DNA of 64,000 nt from DATKHR01 sp035939575 (GCA_035939575.1 DASZFS010000280.1:1-64000); one strand, 5' to 3'. Positions 37,403 through 45,612 are shown, counted from the first letter of the stretch. Numbers and translations: made by a program. The notes: generated by a model not told the origin, from the sequence alone.

Positions 37403-37637
37403 AGTGCTGGCACTCTAACACAAGCCGGGAGGGCGGCGTCAAGCCACATCCGAGGTATACACGCGCCATAGGACCCCTCACGCGCACGCGCGTGTAATAG
37501 GCTACTTATGTATGTGGTCATATCTCGGTAGAAAATAGAGATATATCCACATTAATAAATAGATCATTTAACGCGCGATAGGAGTGAAGGTATAGCTTGA
37601 CCATAGCGCCATAGCTTGTGTACCGTCTATATCTTCC
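37403..37637. promoter_or_regulatory. AT-rich divergent control region with 14-bp element at 37406-37419
   Basis: 235 bases without a gene, far more AT-rich than its surroundings (TTAATAAATAGATCATTT). Leftward: TTGACG (37437-37442) 17-19 bases before GTTAGAGT, then GCCAGC and the GTG at 37402. Rightward: TTGACC-N18-TACCGT. It also holds a hairpin TATCTC/GAGATA (about 37525-37550) and a CACGCGCACGCGCGTG palindrome near 37477. It may be a switch region or replication origin. Confidence 0.6.
37597..37626 (+). promoter_or_regulatory. Promoter for the 37638 gene
   Basis: TTGACC (37597-37602), 18 bases, TACCGT (37621-37626); start codon 11 bases further on. Same class as the promoter at 63027. Confidence 0.55.
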
Positions 37638-38504
37638 ATGCCAGCCAAGAACGTCATCCCGCTCGCCGCCGGTTCTGACACCGTGCTCGTCAGCTCCCGT
37701 GCCCTCATCGGCTTCCCAGAGGCGCAGGCGTTCTTCGCCGCTCTGCTCGACAGAGGCTCGATGGCCGCGACCACGGCGGCCTATTACGTAAAGCTCGCGG
37801 CGCGGCTCCGCCGACAGGGCATCTTGAACACACCCGATCTGATCACGCTCGTGAACGAGAAGACGGCGGCGAATGCGTATCATACGTGGATCGCACAGAG
37901 CTACAGTACGCGCATCAAGCTCGTGCAAGACGCCTTTCTCAAACACGGTGTGAAGCTCGACAAACGCGTCGCATATCTGCGTGTCGGATCGCTCCTGCCG
38001 CCGAGCGCCGACAAGGTTCTCCCAGGGCTCGTCAACCCGATCACACATGAACGCGAGACGACTATATACAACGGCTGGACACTACACGTGCCGAAGAGCG
38101 ATGTGCCCGCACATACAGATCCGTGTATCGAGTGCGCGATACTCATGCCGAACGACGTCCAACTAGAAGCGATCGTGACCGCGTTCGAGCTGGCGTGGGG
38201 GTCTCGTGAACAGTTCTTCAAGTTACCGAAGGACGCATACTTGTTCGGCACACCACCGCTCTCAGGATTCGAGACCGTGCATGAACCTCTCAAAGCCGTT
38301 CGTGTCGCGGCGCTGAGCGAAAAGACGACCGCGACAGAAGAGTTGAGTCGTGTACACGCCGCGACCACCGATCGTGTCGATAGTTTCCTCCACGTGATGC
38401 GTGACGGCGTCGACGCGATTTATATTTCACGCGTCGCGTGCGGAGATCGTTTGAGTGATGTGCTGAGCGCGATCGGCGAGACATGGACGAATCGGACAAC
38501 CTGA
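37638..38504 (+). CDS. Hypothetical protein, possible regulator (288 aa)
   Basis: The N-terminal half is helical; SMAATTAAYYVKLAARLRRQ resembles a SAM-like or integrase N-terminal segment, but no catalytic tyrosine set is seen. The C-terminal half (CIECAILMPNDVQLEAIVTA onward) is mixed. It starts the rightward operon from the divergent control region, a position typical of regulators. Its 3' end overlaps the next gene by 22 bases. I cannot assign a family. Confidence 0.5.
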   Translation: MPAKNVIPLAAGSDTVLVSSRALIGFPEAQAFFAALLDRGSMAATTAAYYVKLAARLRRQGILNTPDLITLVNEKTAANAYHTWIAQSYSTRIKLVQDAFLKHGVKLDKRVAYLRVGSLLPPSADKVLPGLVNPITHERETTIYNGWTLHVPKSDVPAHTDPCIECAILMPNDVQLEAIVTAFELAWGSREQFFKLPKDAYLFGTPPLSGFETVHEPLKAVRVAALSEKTTATEELSRVHAATTDRVDSFLHVMRDGVDAIYISRVACGDRLSDVLSAIGETWTNRTT

Positions 38505-38797
38505 ACCTCGGCGACAAGATCACGTCGATGATCGACGCCGAGACGGTCTGCTACGCGACCGTCGGCCGTATCGCTACGGCATACGAGTGCGCGAGCCTGT
38601 TGGGTTCTCTATCCGAGCCGATCAATCCGGACGAGCCGAGCTTCGCCTGGACAGGAACGATCAAGAAGCGTCGCGGTTTCTACGAGACCAAGAACGGTTG
38701 GGATCGCCTCTCGACCGAGGGCTACGAGTGGTGCCGAGGGCACGACGGCCCCGCGGTCAACCGGCTGCTCGTCGCGCGAGGTCTCGCCGGGAAATGA
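38483..38797 (+). CDS. DEG-W/AARAL-family paralog, rightward copy (104 aa)
   Basis: Opening NLNLGDKITSMIDAETVCYA and ending RLSTEGYEWCRGHDGPAVNR then LLVARGLAGK. TEG replaces DEG and YEW replaces VTW. First of three rightward copies on the other side of the control region. Confidence 0.65.
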   Translation: MDESDNLNLGDKITSMIDAETVCYATVGRIATAYECASLLGSLSEPINPDEPSFAWTGTIKKRRGFYETKNGWDRLSTEGYEWCRGHDGPAVNRLLVARGLAGK

Positions 38798-39021
38798 TCG
38801 AAGTCGGGGACAAGATCCTCGTACTCGTCACAGGTCCACACGGCACAGGGCTCGTAGCGGCCGTCGTCGAGTATGTATACCGGTCGTCACCGGATCACTT
38901 TGTCGCAGGTGAGGCGCGCGGATTCCATACCGCCGACGAAGGCGTCACTTGGATCCGCGGCCACGACATCGACAGTCCGGCAGCGCGTGCACTGCTCGTC
39001 GCGGGAACGCTCGGGCGATGA
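38794..39021 (+). CDS. DEG-W/AARAL-family paralog, rightward copy (75 aa)
   Basis: Opening MIEVGDKILVLVTGPHGTGL and ending HTADEGVTWIRGHDIDSPAA then RALLVAGTLGR. ATGA overlaps at both ends. Close to the consensus throughout, so a good reference sequence for the family. Confidence 0.7.
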   Translation: MIEVGDKILVLVTGPHGTGLVAAVVEYVYRSSPDHFVAGEARGFHTADEGVTWIRGHDIDSPAARALLVAGTLGR

Positions 39022-39248
39022 GCAGCAAGATCACGGTCGTCACCGGCTTCGTGGATGATCTACGCATCACACAAGCGCGCTTCAAGCCATACGGCGATCT
39101 CGAAAACGAGAAACTCCTCTATTGGAAGAGTCGCCGCTGGAACGGGCACGTGCGTCTTGAAGACGAAGGCACGACGTGGATCCGTGGCTGGAACATCACA
39201 GCCGTGCAGCGCCGAGCCCTCTTGAGCGCGTACGCACTTTCGCGTTGA
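39018..39248 (+). CDS. DEG-W/AARAL-family paralog, rightward copy (76 aa)
   Basis: MSSKITVVTGFVDDLRITQA opening; ending RLEDEGTTWIRGWNITAVQR then RALLSAYALSR. The N-terminal GD motif is replaced. Its stop lies inside the promoter-like TTGACA. Confidence 0.7.
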   Translation: MSSKITVVTGFVDDLRITQARFKPYGDLENEKLLYWKSRRWNGHVRLEDEGTTWIRGWNITAVQRRALLSAYALSR

Positions 39249-39280
39249 CACCCTAACGCGCGCGGTGCTACACGTGTAGC
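39244..39280 (+). promoter_or_regulatory. Promoter with 14-bp element and 14-bp perfect palindrome
   Basis: GTTGACACCCTAAC (39244-39257, element in reverse orientation) supplies a perfect TTGACA; 17 bases on is CTACAC. GCTACACGTGTAGC (39267-39280) is a perfect palindrome covering the -10, a likely operator for the operon starting at 39284. Confidence 0.6.
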
Positions 39281-39283
39281 TCG

Positions 39284-39670
39284 ATGGTTGAGCCTGGCGT
39301 TTTTGAGCACTACAAAGGAAATCGGTATCGGGTCCTCTTCACCGCGATGTGGGCCGACTACGAGCGCCCGCAGCCGGACGACGACGTCCTCATCTACGTC
39401 GAGAGCACGCGCGCTCGCGAAGGTTCGAGCGCAGCACTGGCAGCCGTCTGCGGAGGGCGTCACCCGACTGGGATCATCATGACTGTCAAGTGGAGTGGCA
39501 ATCTGGTTCCTCCGCACGGCGAGACGGCCGTGAGCGCGGGCGACGTCGTCGTCATCTACGTGAGCTTGTCCGAGAAGGGACGCCTCTCGGCGCGGACGGA
39601 GGTGGAGTTCGAGGAGAAGCTGTCCGGCGGCTTCTCCGGCGTCGAGCGCTTCCGAAAGGTTGAGCCGTGA
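39284..39670 (+). CDS. DUF1653-like protein with internal insertion (128 aa)
   Basis: The N-terminal PGVFEHYKGNRYRVLFTA and C-terminal VIYVSLSEKGRL...GVERFRKVEP match the two ends of the DUF1653 fold. About 65 residues lie between them, beginning MWADYERPQPDD, which are not usual. Either an insertion or a tandem partial duplication. DUF1653 function is unknown. Confidence 0.55.
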   Translation: MVEPGVFEHYKGNRYRVLFTAMWADYERPQPDDDVLIYVESTRAREGSSAALAAVCGGRHPTGIIMTVKWSGNLVPPHGETAVSAGDVVVIYVSLSEKGRLSARTEVEFEEKLSGGFSGVERFRKVEP

Positions 39671-40030
39671 CGGATACGCAACCGCTGCCGACGCTCGACA
39701 CACGTGAGATCGGCATCGAGTGCACGTGCGGCTTCAAGCGCCGCGCAACGCAGATCGCCGATGGCGGCAAGCACTGGAACGGCCGCGAGATCGAGGCGCT
39801 GCACTGGCACCAGATCGAACAGGCGCGACAGCAGAATCTGCGCAGCGGCGGACCTATCGCGGCGCACTCCATGACGATGGGCCTCATCGCGACGATGGAA
39901 TGGCCGGCGCTGACGGGACGAGGAGCACAAGATCGGCGAGGCGTGGTTGGCCGGCTATGCGAAAGGTCAGGAGAGCATGAAGGCACGCGTGGCGGCGGCG
40001 ATCTCGGACTTGATCGCAGAGAAGTCGTGA
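39667..40030 (+). pseudogene. Gene with an apparent +1 frameshift (Cys-containing protein, about 120 aa)
   Basis: ATG/GTG-coupled start MTDTQPLPTLDTREIGIECT with CTCGFKRR. The frame runs to about 39917, after which the protein-like sequence continues one frame over as DEEHKIGEAWLAGYAKGQES, ending at a TGA (40028-40030) that makes a GTGA joint with the next gene. Removing one G of GGG (39915-39917) gives PALTDEEHKIGEAWL. The unshifted frame reads Arg/Gly-rich with poor codon use. Error, mutation or programmed shift cannot be separated here. Confidence 0.65.
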
Positions 40031-40272
40031 GAGAGGTCTCTACTGCTGTAGGTCTTTTTCTGTTCGTCAGCGCCCTCGCCGTAGTTCTGTTCGTGCCGTG
40101 GAGCTGCGAGTCGTCGACGGATGTCGCACGCTGCGTGGAGCGCTGTGAGACGCTGCCGCATGGGTGCACGTACGACGATACGCGTGGCGAGTCGAAGACC
40201 AAGATACGCCACTGCCGCTGTCTGTGTGACTGGCCGTTTCCATTGGCGTCTCTCGACGGGGGTTCAGATTGA
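40027..40272 (+). CDS. Small membrane-anchored Cys-rich protein (81 aa)
   Basis: GTG start in a GTGA overlap. N-terminal hydrophobic helix (AVGLFLFVSALAVVLFVPW), then an exported-type Cys-rich part (CVERCETLPHGC; RHCRCLCDW), six or more Cys in an envelope-facing domain. Could be a secreted or spanin-like factor, with no family match. Confidence 0.55.
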   Translation: MREVSTAVGLFLFVSALAVVLFVPWSCESSTDVARCVERCETLPHGCTYDDTRGESKTKIRHCRCLCDWPFPLASLDGGSD

Positions 40273-42047
40273 GCCGCCGCATCGACATCGGAACCGCCAA
40301 AGCGCCGTTCCACGCTGATCTCGACATCATCTTGCGCTCGAACTTGCTCGTGATGGCGAACAGCGGCGGAGGCAAATCGTGGGCGCTTCGTCGGATGATC
40401 GAGCAGAGCTTCGGTCTCGTTCCGCAGATCGTCATCGACCCTGAAGGCGAGTTCTCGACGCTGCGGCAGAAGTTCGATCTCGTGCTCGTCGGCAAGGGCG
40501 GTGATACACCGGCAGACCTACGTTCGGCGCAGCTCCTCGCACACAGGCTGCTCGAACTTGGAGCATCGGCCGTCGTTGATCTCTTCGAGATGTCGAAGGC
40601 GCAGCGACCGCTGTGGGTCGCGGCGTTTGTCCAAGCGCTCGTCGATGCGCCGAAGAAGCTGTGGCGTGATCTCTTACTCTACGTGGACGAGGCGCACGAG
40701 CTGGCGCCCGAGGCCGGACATGGCGCGCACGAGAGCACGGCGGAGAAGACGTGCCGGCACGCGCTCATCGACTTCGCAGCGAAGGGCCGCAAGCGCGGCT
40801 ACGGTGTCGTCGCGGCCACGCAGCGGCTTGGTAAGCTGTCGAAGGACTTCGCCGCCGAGCTGAAGAACGCCGCCGTTGGTCAGACGTTCATCGACATCGA
40901 TCGCGAACGTGCGGCCGGAGCGCTCGGCATCGCGAAAGCCGACAAGCCGAAGTTCTTCATCGACGTCAAGACGCTGGCGCCCGGTGTCTTCTATGTGCTC
41001 GGCCGCGCGCTCGCGCTCGAACCGACGCTTGTGAAGATCGGTCCTGTGCAGACGGAGCACCCAGAGGCTGGACGGCGACAGAGCGCGCCTCCGCCGCCGA
41101 CGGAGAAGATCAGACATCTGCTGCCTCAGCTCGCGGACCTACCAAAAGAGGCGGAGACGAAGGCGCAGACCGAGAAGGAGCTGAAGGCGCGTGTCTCTGA
41201 GCTTGAACGAGAGAACGCGCGTCTGAAGACGAATACGTTGTCGGCCGGACCGGCGCAGATCGTCGAGAAGCCCGTGCTCAAGCCGGCGGACATCGTTCGA
41301 ATCGAGAAGCTCGTCGATAGGCTGGAGAAGCACCGCGGCGTCATGGCCGAGGTCGTACGGACGCAGGCCGAGCGCGTGAAGGAATCAGAGGAAGCTGTCC
41401 GTGTCGCGCTGGGTAATCTCGCGCTGCAGGTGAATCAGGCGAAGCCGGCGGCGAACGGTGTACGTCCGGCGTTCGTCGATCCTGGGCGCGGGCCCCGGCA
41501 GGCGCAGGTCGTTGAGCGCAAAGTCGTCATGAACGACCCAACCGACGCGAGTCCCGATCATCTCGAACACGAAGAGCGCCTCCCCGAGAAGTCGCAGCGC
41601 ATGCTCGGCGCGCTCCGACAGAACGAGGCGATGGGCCGCACGAGCATGCCTTTTCGAAATGTCGCCATCATCGCGGGCGTCTCGCCGAACAGCGGCACGA
41701 CGCGCAACCGCAAGGCGCAGCTCACGGGCGGCGGCTACGTGATCGTGCAGGGCGACAACGTGCTGCTCACGCCGAAAGGCCGTGCGTACCCGTTGAACGT
41801 GAACCTGCCGCCGGACGATCCGCGTGAGCTGCTGGAGTTCTGGAAGCGCGAGATCGGTACCGAAAAGATCGCCAAGATCCTCGAAGCCGTCGTGAACACC
41901 GGACCGTGCACGGACGAAGTGCTCGCTACGGCCGCGGGTATGGAACAGTCGGGCACATTCAGGAACTACAAAGCGGCGCTCACCGGTCGAGGCTTGATGG
42001 TGAAGCGTGGAGACGGCACGTACGAGGCCGCGGAAGTGTTCAACTGA
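40269..42047 (+). CDS. HerA/FtsK-like (DUF87) ATPase with coiled coil and wHTH (592 aa)
   Basis: Walker A ANSGGGKS (30-37), HerA-type IDPEGEF (56-62), Walker B LLLYVDEAHELAP (135-147) and a sensor VVAATQRLGK (181-190). A coiled coil follows (about 285-325) and a C-terminal region with two winged-helix-like repeats (GTTRNRKAQLTGGGYVIVQG; GTFRNYKAALTGRGLMVKRG). HerA-family ATPases pump DNA; packaging ATPases of membrane-containing tailless viruses belong to this superfamily. The long C-terminus is unlike those short enzymes, so a DNA-repair or partition role is an alternative. TTG start in a TTGA overlap. Confidence 0.8.
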   Translation: MSRRIDIGTAKAPFHADLDIILRSNLLVMANSGGGKSWALRRMIEQSFGLVPQIVIDPEGEFSTLRQKFDLVLVGKGGDTPADLRSAQLLAHRLLELGASAVVDLFEMSKAQRPLWVAAFVQALVDAPKKLWRDLLLYVDEAHELAPEAGHGAHESTAEKTCRHALIDFAAKGRKRGYGVVAATQRLGKLSKDFAAELKNAAVGQTFIDIDRERAAGALGIAKADKPKFFIDVKTLAPGVFYVLGRALALEPTLVKIGPVQTEHPEAGRRQSAPPPPTEKIRHLLPQLADLPKEAETKAQTEKELKARVSELERENARLKTNTLSAGPAQIVEKPVLKPADIVRIEKLVDRLEKHRGVMAEVVRTQAERVKESEEAVRVALGNLALQVNQAKPAANGVRPAFVDPGRGPRQAQVVERKVVMNDPTDASPDHLEHEERLPEKSQRMLGALRQNEAMGRTSMPFRNVAIIAGVSPNSGTTRNRKAQLTGGGYVIVQGDNVLLTPKGRAYPLNVNLPPDDPRELLEFWKREIGTEKIAKILEAVVNTGPCTDEVLATAAGMEQSGTFRNYKAALTGRGLMVKRGDGTYEAAEVFN

Positions 42048-42250
42048 TGTCCCGCACTTCTGACACTCCGCCCGTGCGCATCTATCCGGAGACGCGTAAG
42101 CGCCTCGACAAGCTCATCGAGCGCATCTCCGCTATTGGGTGGCACTCGCTCGGTTCAAACCGCGACGCTGCGCCGGGAATCGCCAACGTGATAGATGAAG
42201 GCTTGCGGCTTCTCGAAGCGAAGGTCGCTAACACGAAAGGACAGCGATGA
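42047..42250 (+). CDS. Ribbon-helix-helix-like small protein (67 aa)
   Basis: VRIYPETRKRLDKLIERISA and NVIDEGLRLLEAKVA give strand-helix-helix order as in RHH DNA-binding proteins. TGATG coupling. May regulate the ATPase operon. Confidence 0.5.
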   Translation: MSRTSDTPPVRIYPETRKRLDKLIERISAIGWHSLGSNRDAAPGIANVIDEGLRLLEAKVANTKGQR

Positions 42251-42678
42251 ACCCGAGTGACGTTCCGCCGACTGCTTTCATCCAGTCGTTTCTCCTCGCG
42301 GCGCAGAAGGCTGAGATCGAGGCCACGGTCGTCTACACCGTGAACAAGAACGGCGTGCGCAAGACGAGCGCGTCGTCCAACAAGGGCCCCGAGGGCATCG
42401 CCTTCGCCGCCAAGGTGCTCAAGACCGGCGACACCTCCGTCGAGCAGGCCGCCATCGCACTGCACGAGTTTCGCATCAAGTTCGAGGGCGATATCTCGGG
42501 ACTGCCGGAAGACGTGCAGGCCGAGATGAACAAGTGCTTCGTCTGTCGCGAGCCCACACCGTGGGACCAGCTCGATGAGCCGGATCGTAGCGGACACCGC
42601 GAGATAGCCAAGGCCGTGATCGCGGCGGCTCTCATGGGCGTGGCACAGGAGCAGCCTTCACGATTGGTGACGGTGTGA
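42247..42678 (+). CDS. Hypothetical protein (143 aa)
   Basis: Mixed protein with EATVVYTVNKNGVRKTSASS and helical FAAKVLKTGDTSVEQAAIAL. One CFVCRE motif near 98. ATGA overlap upstream. Family not recognised. Confidence 0.5.
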   Translation: MNPSDVPPTAFIQSFLLAAQKAEIEATVVYTVNKNGVRKTSASSNKGPEGIAFAAKVLKTGDTSVEQAAIALHEFRIKFEGDISGLPEDVQAEMNKCFVCREPTPWDQLDEPDRSGHREIAKAVIAAALMGVAQEQPSRLVTV

Positions 42679-43013
42679 TAGAGCTGATGTTGCTCAGCGG
42701 CGGGTGCGGTGCGCTGACGATGCTCTTGCTCGTCGTGGTAGCCGTAGGCTGTCGACGTCGCTTGGAGCGTTTGGCGGTCAAGCCGATCAATCAGATCGCC
42801 GGGATGATCTTACCGTACCCTGACGATCCGCGGTGGACGAGGTCGCGCAATCATGATCGAGCTGTATTCACACTCGGCAAGCTTGTGTCAGATCAGTCTG
42901 GTGTGGGACGGTTGAAGATCGACGGCATAGAGATCCCAGATAGTCAGGATTATGTGAAGGCCGTCGAGCGCGCTTATACGGAACGTCTCGCAGAGCAGGC
43001 ACTTCTCACGTGA
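42675..43013 (+). CDS. Membrane-anchored hypothetical protein (112 aa)
   Basis: GTG start in a GTGA overlap. N-terminal hydrophobic helix (LSGGCGALTMLLLVVVAVGC), then RRRLERL and a soluble part with YPDDPRWTRSRNHDRAV. Last gene of the operon from 39284. Confidence 0.5.
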   Translation: MIELMLLSGGCGALTMLLLVVVAVGCRRRLERLAVKPINQIAGMILPYPDDPRWTRSRNHDRAVFTLGKLVSDQSGVGRLKIDGIEIPDSQDYVKAVERAYTERLAEQALLT

Positions 43014-43039
43014 CGCGCTCACGTGACGTGACCACACTC

Positions 43040-43048
43040 TGGTAGAAT
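43040..43048 (+). promoter_or_regulatory. Extended -10 promoter
   Basis: TGGTAGAAT, six bases before the ATG at 43055. No clear -35. The short distance implies a nearly leaderless message. Confidence 0.45.
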
Positions 43049-43054
43049 CCCAGC

Positions 43055-43282
43055 ATGGCCAACCCGAACACACCAGTCCTCGCCACATTCCTTCAGCAGA
43101 TCGCACCGCTGGCGAAGCAGCTCGGCATCACGACGCTCGTGATCGTCGGCAAGGATCCGCAGACGGGCGAGACTGCGCTCTTCGGAGACACGTCGTCGAT
43201 GGTCGCTGTGCGCGACTTCACCGAGGCGAAATTCGTCGAGAAGCTTGGCGTCGTCGCGGAGACGAGCTGGAACGACGTGTGA
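43055..43282 (+). CDS. Hypothetical protein (75 aa)
   Basis: Roadblock-like or small alpha/beta order: TFLQQIAPLAKQLGITTLVI, GKDPQTGETALFGD, EAKFVEKLGVVAE. No catalytic motif. First gene of a short operon with a zinc protein and an XRE regulator. Confidence 0.5.
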   Translation: MANPNTPVLATFLQQIAPLAKQLGITTLVIVGKDPQTGETALFGDTSSMVAVRDFTEAKFVEKLGVVAETSWNDV

Positions 43283-43608
43283 AGTCGCCAGGCATCACCA
43301 CACTCGGGCCCGAGGGCGAGCCGTACCCCGACTTTCAGAAGCGTGTGGCGGCAGAGGGCCTCCTCGTCAAACAGAAGTGCGCGGCTCTTGACCAGTTCAT
43401 TCCGTGCTGCACAGCGTGTGGTGAGACGTGTGATCCGATCGACGCCGGAACACGCTGTAAATCTAACGGCATGTTGATGGTATCGCGATGGGCGCGTGAG
43501 AAGGCTAAGGTCGAGTTCTTCGGTCTCGGTCACTTCGGCGGTTCATGGAGCACTGAAGTCACGAACCTGGCAGCGTTGCTCGATCGAGTTCGTGCGGGTG
43601 AGGTCTGA
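43279..43608 (+). CDS. Zinc-binding hypothetical protein (109 aa)
   Basis: PCCTACGETCDPIDAGTRCK holds five Cys, likely a zinc site. GTG start in a GTGA overlap. The C-terminal half is FGLGHFGGSWSTEVTNLAAL. Unknown family. Confidence 0.5.
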   Translation: MKSPGITTLGPEGEPYPDFQKRVAAEGLLVKQKCAALDQFIPCCTACGETCDPIDAGTRCKSNGMLMVSRWAREKAKVEFFGLGHFGGSWSTEVTNLAALLDRVRAGEV

Positions 43609-43946
43609 TGAGCCTCGAACGCGGCCGCTACTACGCTATTCTTGGCGCGCTCGTCACGCGCGAGCGCAAGCGCAAGAAGCTCACACAGGTCGAGCTAGGC
43701 AAGCGCCTCGACATCCACCAGTCGACCGTCGCGCGCATCGAGGCCGGGAAGCTCAAAGTCGAGGTCACGCTGTTCCGTCTGATTGCGCAGGTGCTCTTCG
43801 ACCGCAGTACGCTGTCGCTCGACGGGCGCATTCACTACTTCGCCGATCTCTATCGGCTTGCCGAAGAAGCCGTCAACCCGCAGAGAATCGCCTCACGTGA
43901 CGGTGAACGTTCTCTCATCGACTACGTGGTTGAAGTCGCGGCCTAG
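43608..43946 (+). CDS. XRE-family DNA-binding regulator (112 aa)
   Basis: HTH: RERKRKKLTQVELGKRLDIH then QSTVARIEAGKLKVEV (about 18-53). C-terminal part helical. Stop overlaps the convergent 43943 gene. Second XRE protein in the window besides 35538. Likely controls a divergent or early promoter nearby. Confidence 0.75.
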   Translation: MSLERGRYYAILGALVTRERKRKKLTQVELGKRLDIHQSTVARIEAGKLKVEVTLFRLIAQVLFDRSTLSLDGRIHYFADLYRLAEEAVNPQRIASRDGERSLIDYVVEVAA

Positions 43947-44344
43947 AGCGCCGCTACGTAGCACACGCGCTCGAAGGCGTCGGTTGGTGCCCTGAAGACA
44001 GAGCGCAGTGTGAACGGCGTCTGTGTGACGATGTATCGCTGCACCTCTACCGCCGAAGCGCCTCGCCTGCGCATATCCGCGACGATGGCGCGTACCCCTG
44101 TGAGGGAATCGGCGAGCACGTTCGCGCGGCTGTTGACCCGCTGTTTGAGAAGCCGGCTTCCGGGTTGTACACGCCCACGTGTTGGCGAATGTGACGTGCT
44201 CGGGTTCGGACCGCGGGGCCCTATCGGCTGGACAGCGCGGCGGTTGAACGAGAACCCTCGCGACAGCCAGAGATCGAGACCGTGCTTTGCCGGATGAGCC
44301 GTCAGCTCCTCGACGTACAGCTCGGCGATGTCTCGTGCGGTCAT
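43943..44344 (-). CDS. Hypothetical protein (133 aa)
   Basis: ATG overlaps the stop of the DUF3987-like gene (ATGA). Helical N-terminus (TARDIAELYVEELTAHPAKH), Arg/Ser/Pro-rich middle and a C-terminal GVRAIVADMRRRGASAVEVQ. No family recognised. Confidence 0.5.
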   Translation of the reverse strand: MTARDIAELYVEELTAHPAKHGLDLWLSRGFSFNRRAVQPIGPRGPNPSTSHSPTRGRVQPGSRLLKQRVNSRANVLADSLTGVRAIVADMRRRGASAVEVQRYIVTQTPFTLRSVFRAPTDAFERVCYVAAL

Positions 44345-45612
44345 CCGCCGACGCCACCTTGCGGGAACGGGATGACGGTTCCCCCGCCGCCTTCGTCGCC
44401 AGTCGTGACCTTCTTGTACCAAGGCCCCGCGGCGTGCTGCGATTGCGTGATTGTGCCTTCCTCTTTCAGCGTGTTGATAAGCTGATCCATGAAGTCGCTG
44501 CTGATCTTCACAATCTTCAGAAGGTCGCGTCGCAAGATGCCGCTATGGCGAGACTCGATGGCGTCGAGGATGCGCTGCCTATCGCGCTCCCACGGACCGA
44601 GTGCAAGCCGCTCACCGAGCGCGAAGATGCTTGGCAGGTAGAGCTTGTCGACGAACAGCATCGCGCGCCGCATCGACTCCATGCTCACCTGCCAGCCGGC
44701 GCCGGCCATGAACTCGCCCTGATCGGCCGCGTAGAGGAGCGCGATCTTCGCCGCGAGCGTCGTGCTTCCTGCGATGAACGTCTGCACGCGCGACGGAGCG
44801 TCGATCGTGTGCGAGTCGTGATGCTGCGCCCACTTCGCCAATTCTTGCCACGCGAGTGGAGCAAAACCGCCGCACGGCGGGATCGGCCAATTCGAATAGT
44901 TGCACAGCGAAGCGATGAGATGTGTCGTCGCCTCCGGCCACGTGTTCGGAAGACGGAACGTGCCGCGCGCGCCGTAGAGAATGAGCATGCGACCGAAGAA
45001 GCCGCCCATCCACTCTTCCTTGTCGCTGTAGGAGAAAAGTAGCTCGGTCGCGATCGAACTCAACATGTTCAGGCAGACGCCTTCGATGATCGTCTTGCCC
45101 TTGCGCAGATTGCGCGTATACGGCACGCCAGGTGGATGATCGTACAGGTCCATCAGCACTGTGCGAATCGGTTCACCGTAACCGCGCATCGTGGTCTTGA
45201 GAAAGTGTGAGAACTCGCGATACGTGAGCAGACCGGCGGGCTTCTCGCGAATCTGTGCAATCAGCTCTTCGTAGCTGCCAGGCACCGGCATCACGAGTTC
45301 TGCAGACACGCCTTGCACGATCGCCGTGCCCATGTCCATCGAACCTGTTTTGCGTGCCGAACGTGATGGACCAACGAGCAACGTGTAAAGATTCGGGACG
45401 AGGATGCGGCCTGCCATCCAGGGGCAAAGAAGTTTGCTCGCGCATGCCGTGGCCAAGATCGTGAGCCCGACCCCGACGTGGTACAGCTCGGGCGCGTCGG
45501 AACAGTAGCTCGCGTACTCGACGTAGCTCCGCAAGAAACCGTTGCGAACGCTCCCGTCAGCTAACACCTGTGGCTGTGGAAGTACCTCGCTGATCGAGTC
45601 CGACAGCAGCAC
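44341..45612 (-). CDS. DUF3987-like replication-associated protein (423 aa)
   Basis: The phage DUF3987 pattern is visible: FLRSYVEYASYCSDAPELYH, VPNLYTLLVGPSRSARKTGS (a degenerate P-loop, GPSRSARKT, about 80-88), LLTYREFSHFLKTTMRGYGE and GGFFGRMLILYGARG. A C-terminal winged-helix-like part (HSGILRRDLLKIVKISSDF) follows. Members often sit with primases and helicases and may act as helicase or loader. GTG start. Divergent from the helicase operon. Confidence 0.65.
   Translation of the reverse strand: MLLSDSISEVLPQPQVLADGSVRNGFLRSYVEYASYCSDAPELYHVGVGLTILATACASKLLCPWMAGRILVPNLYTLLVGPSRSARKTGSMDMGTAIVQGVSAELVMPVPGSYEELIAQIREKPAGLLTYREFSHFLKTTMRGYGEPIRTVLMDLYDHPPGVPYTRNLRKGKTIIEGVCLNMLSSIATELLFSYSDKEEWMGGFFGRMLILYGARGTFRLPNTWPEATTHLIASLCNYSNWPIPPCGGFAPLAWQELAKWAQHHDSHTIDAPSRVQTFIAGSTTLAAKIALLYAADQGEFMAGAGWQVSMESMRRAMLFVDKLYLPSIFALGERLALGPWERDRQRILDAIESRHSGILRRDLLKIVKISSDFMDQLINTLKEEGTITQSQHAAGPWYKKVTTGDEGGGGTVIPFPQGGVGG

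Noticed and set aside
37638..38504. Tyrosine recombinase/integrase
   Set aside because: The helical N-terminus resembles an integrase SAM-like part, but the catalytic R-H-R-Y set is not visible.
39667..40272. Single 201-aa fusion gene
   Set aside because: The middle is in the wrong frame; the sequence is better explained by a frameshifted gene followed by a GTG-started membrane protein.
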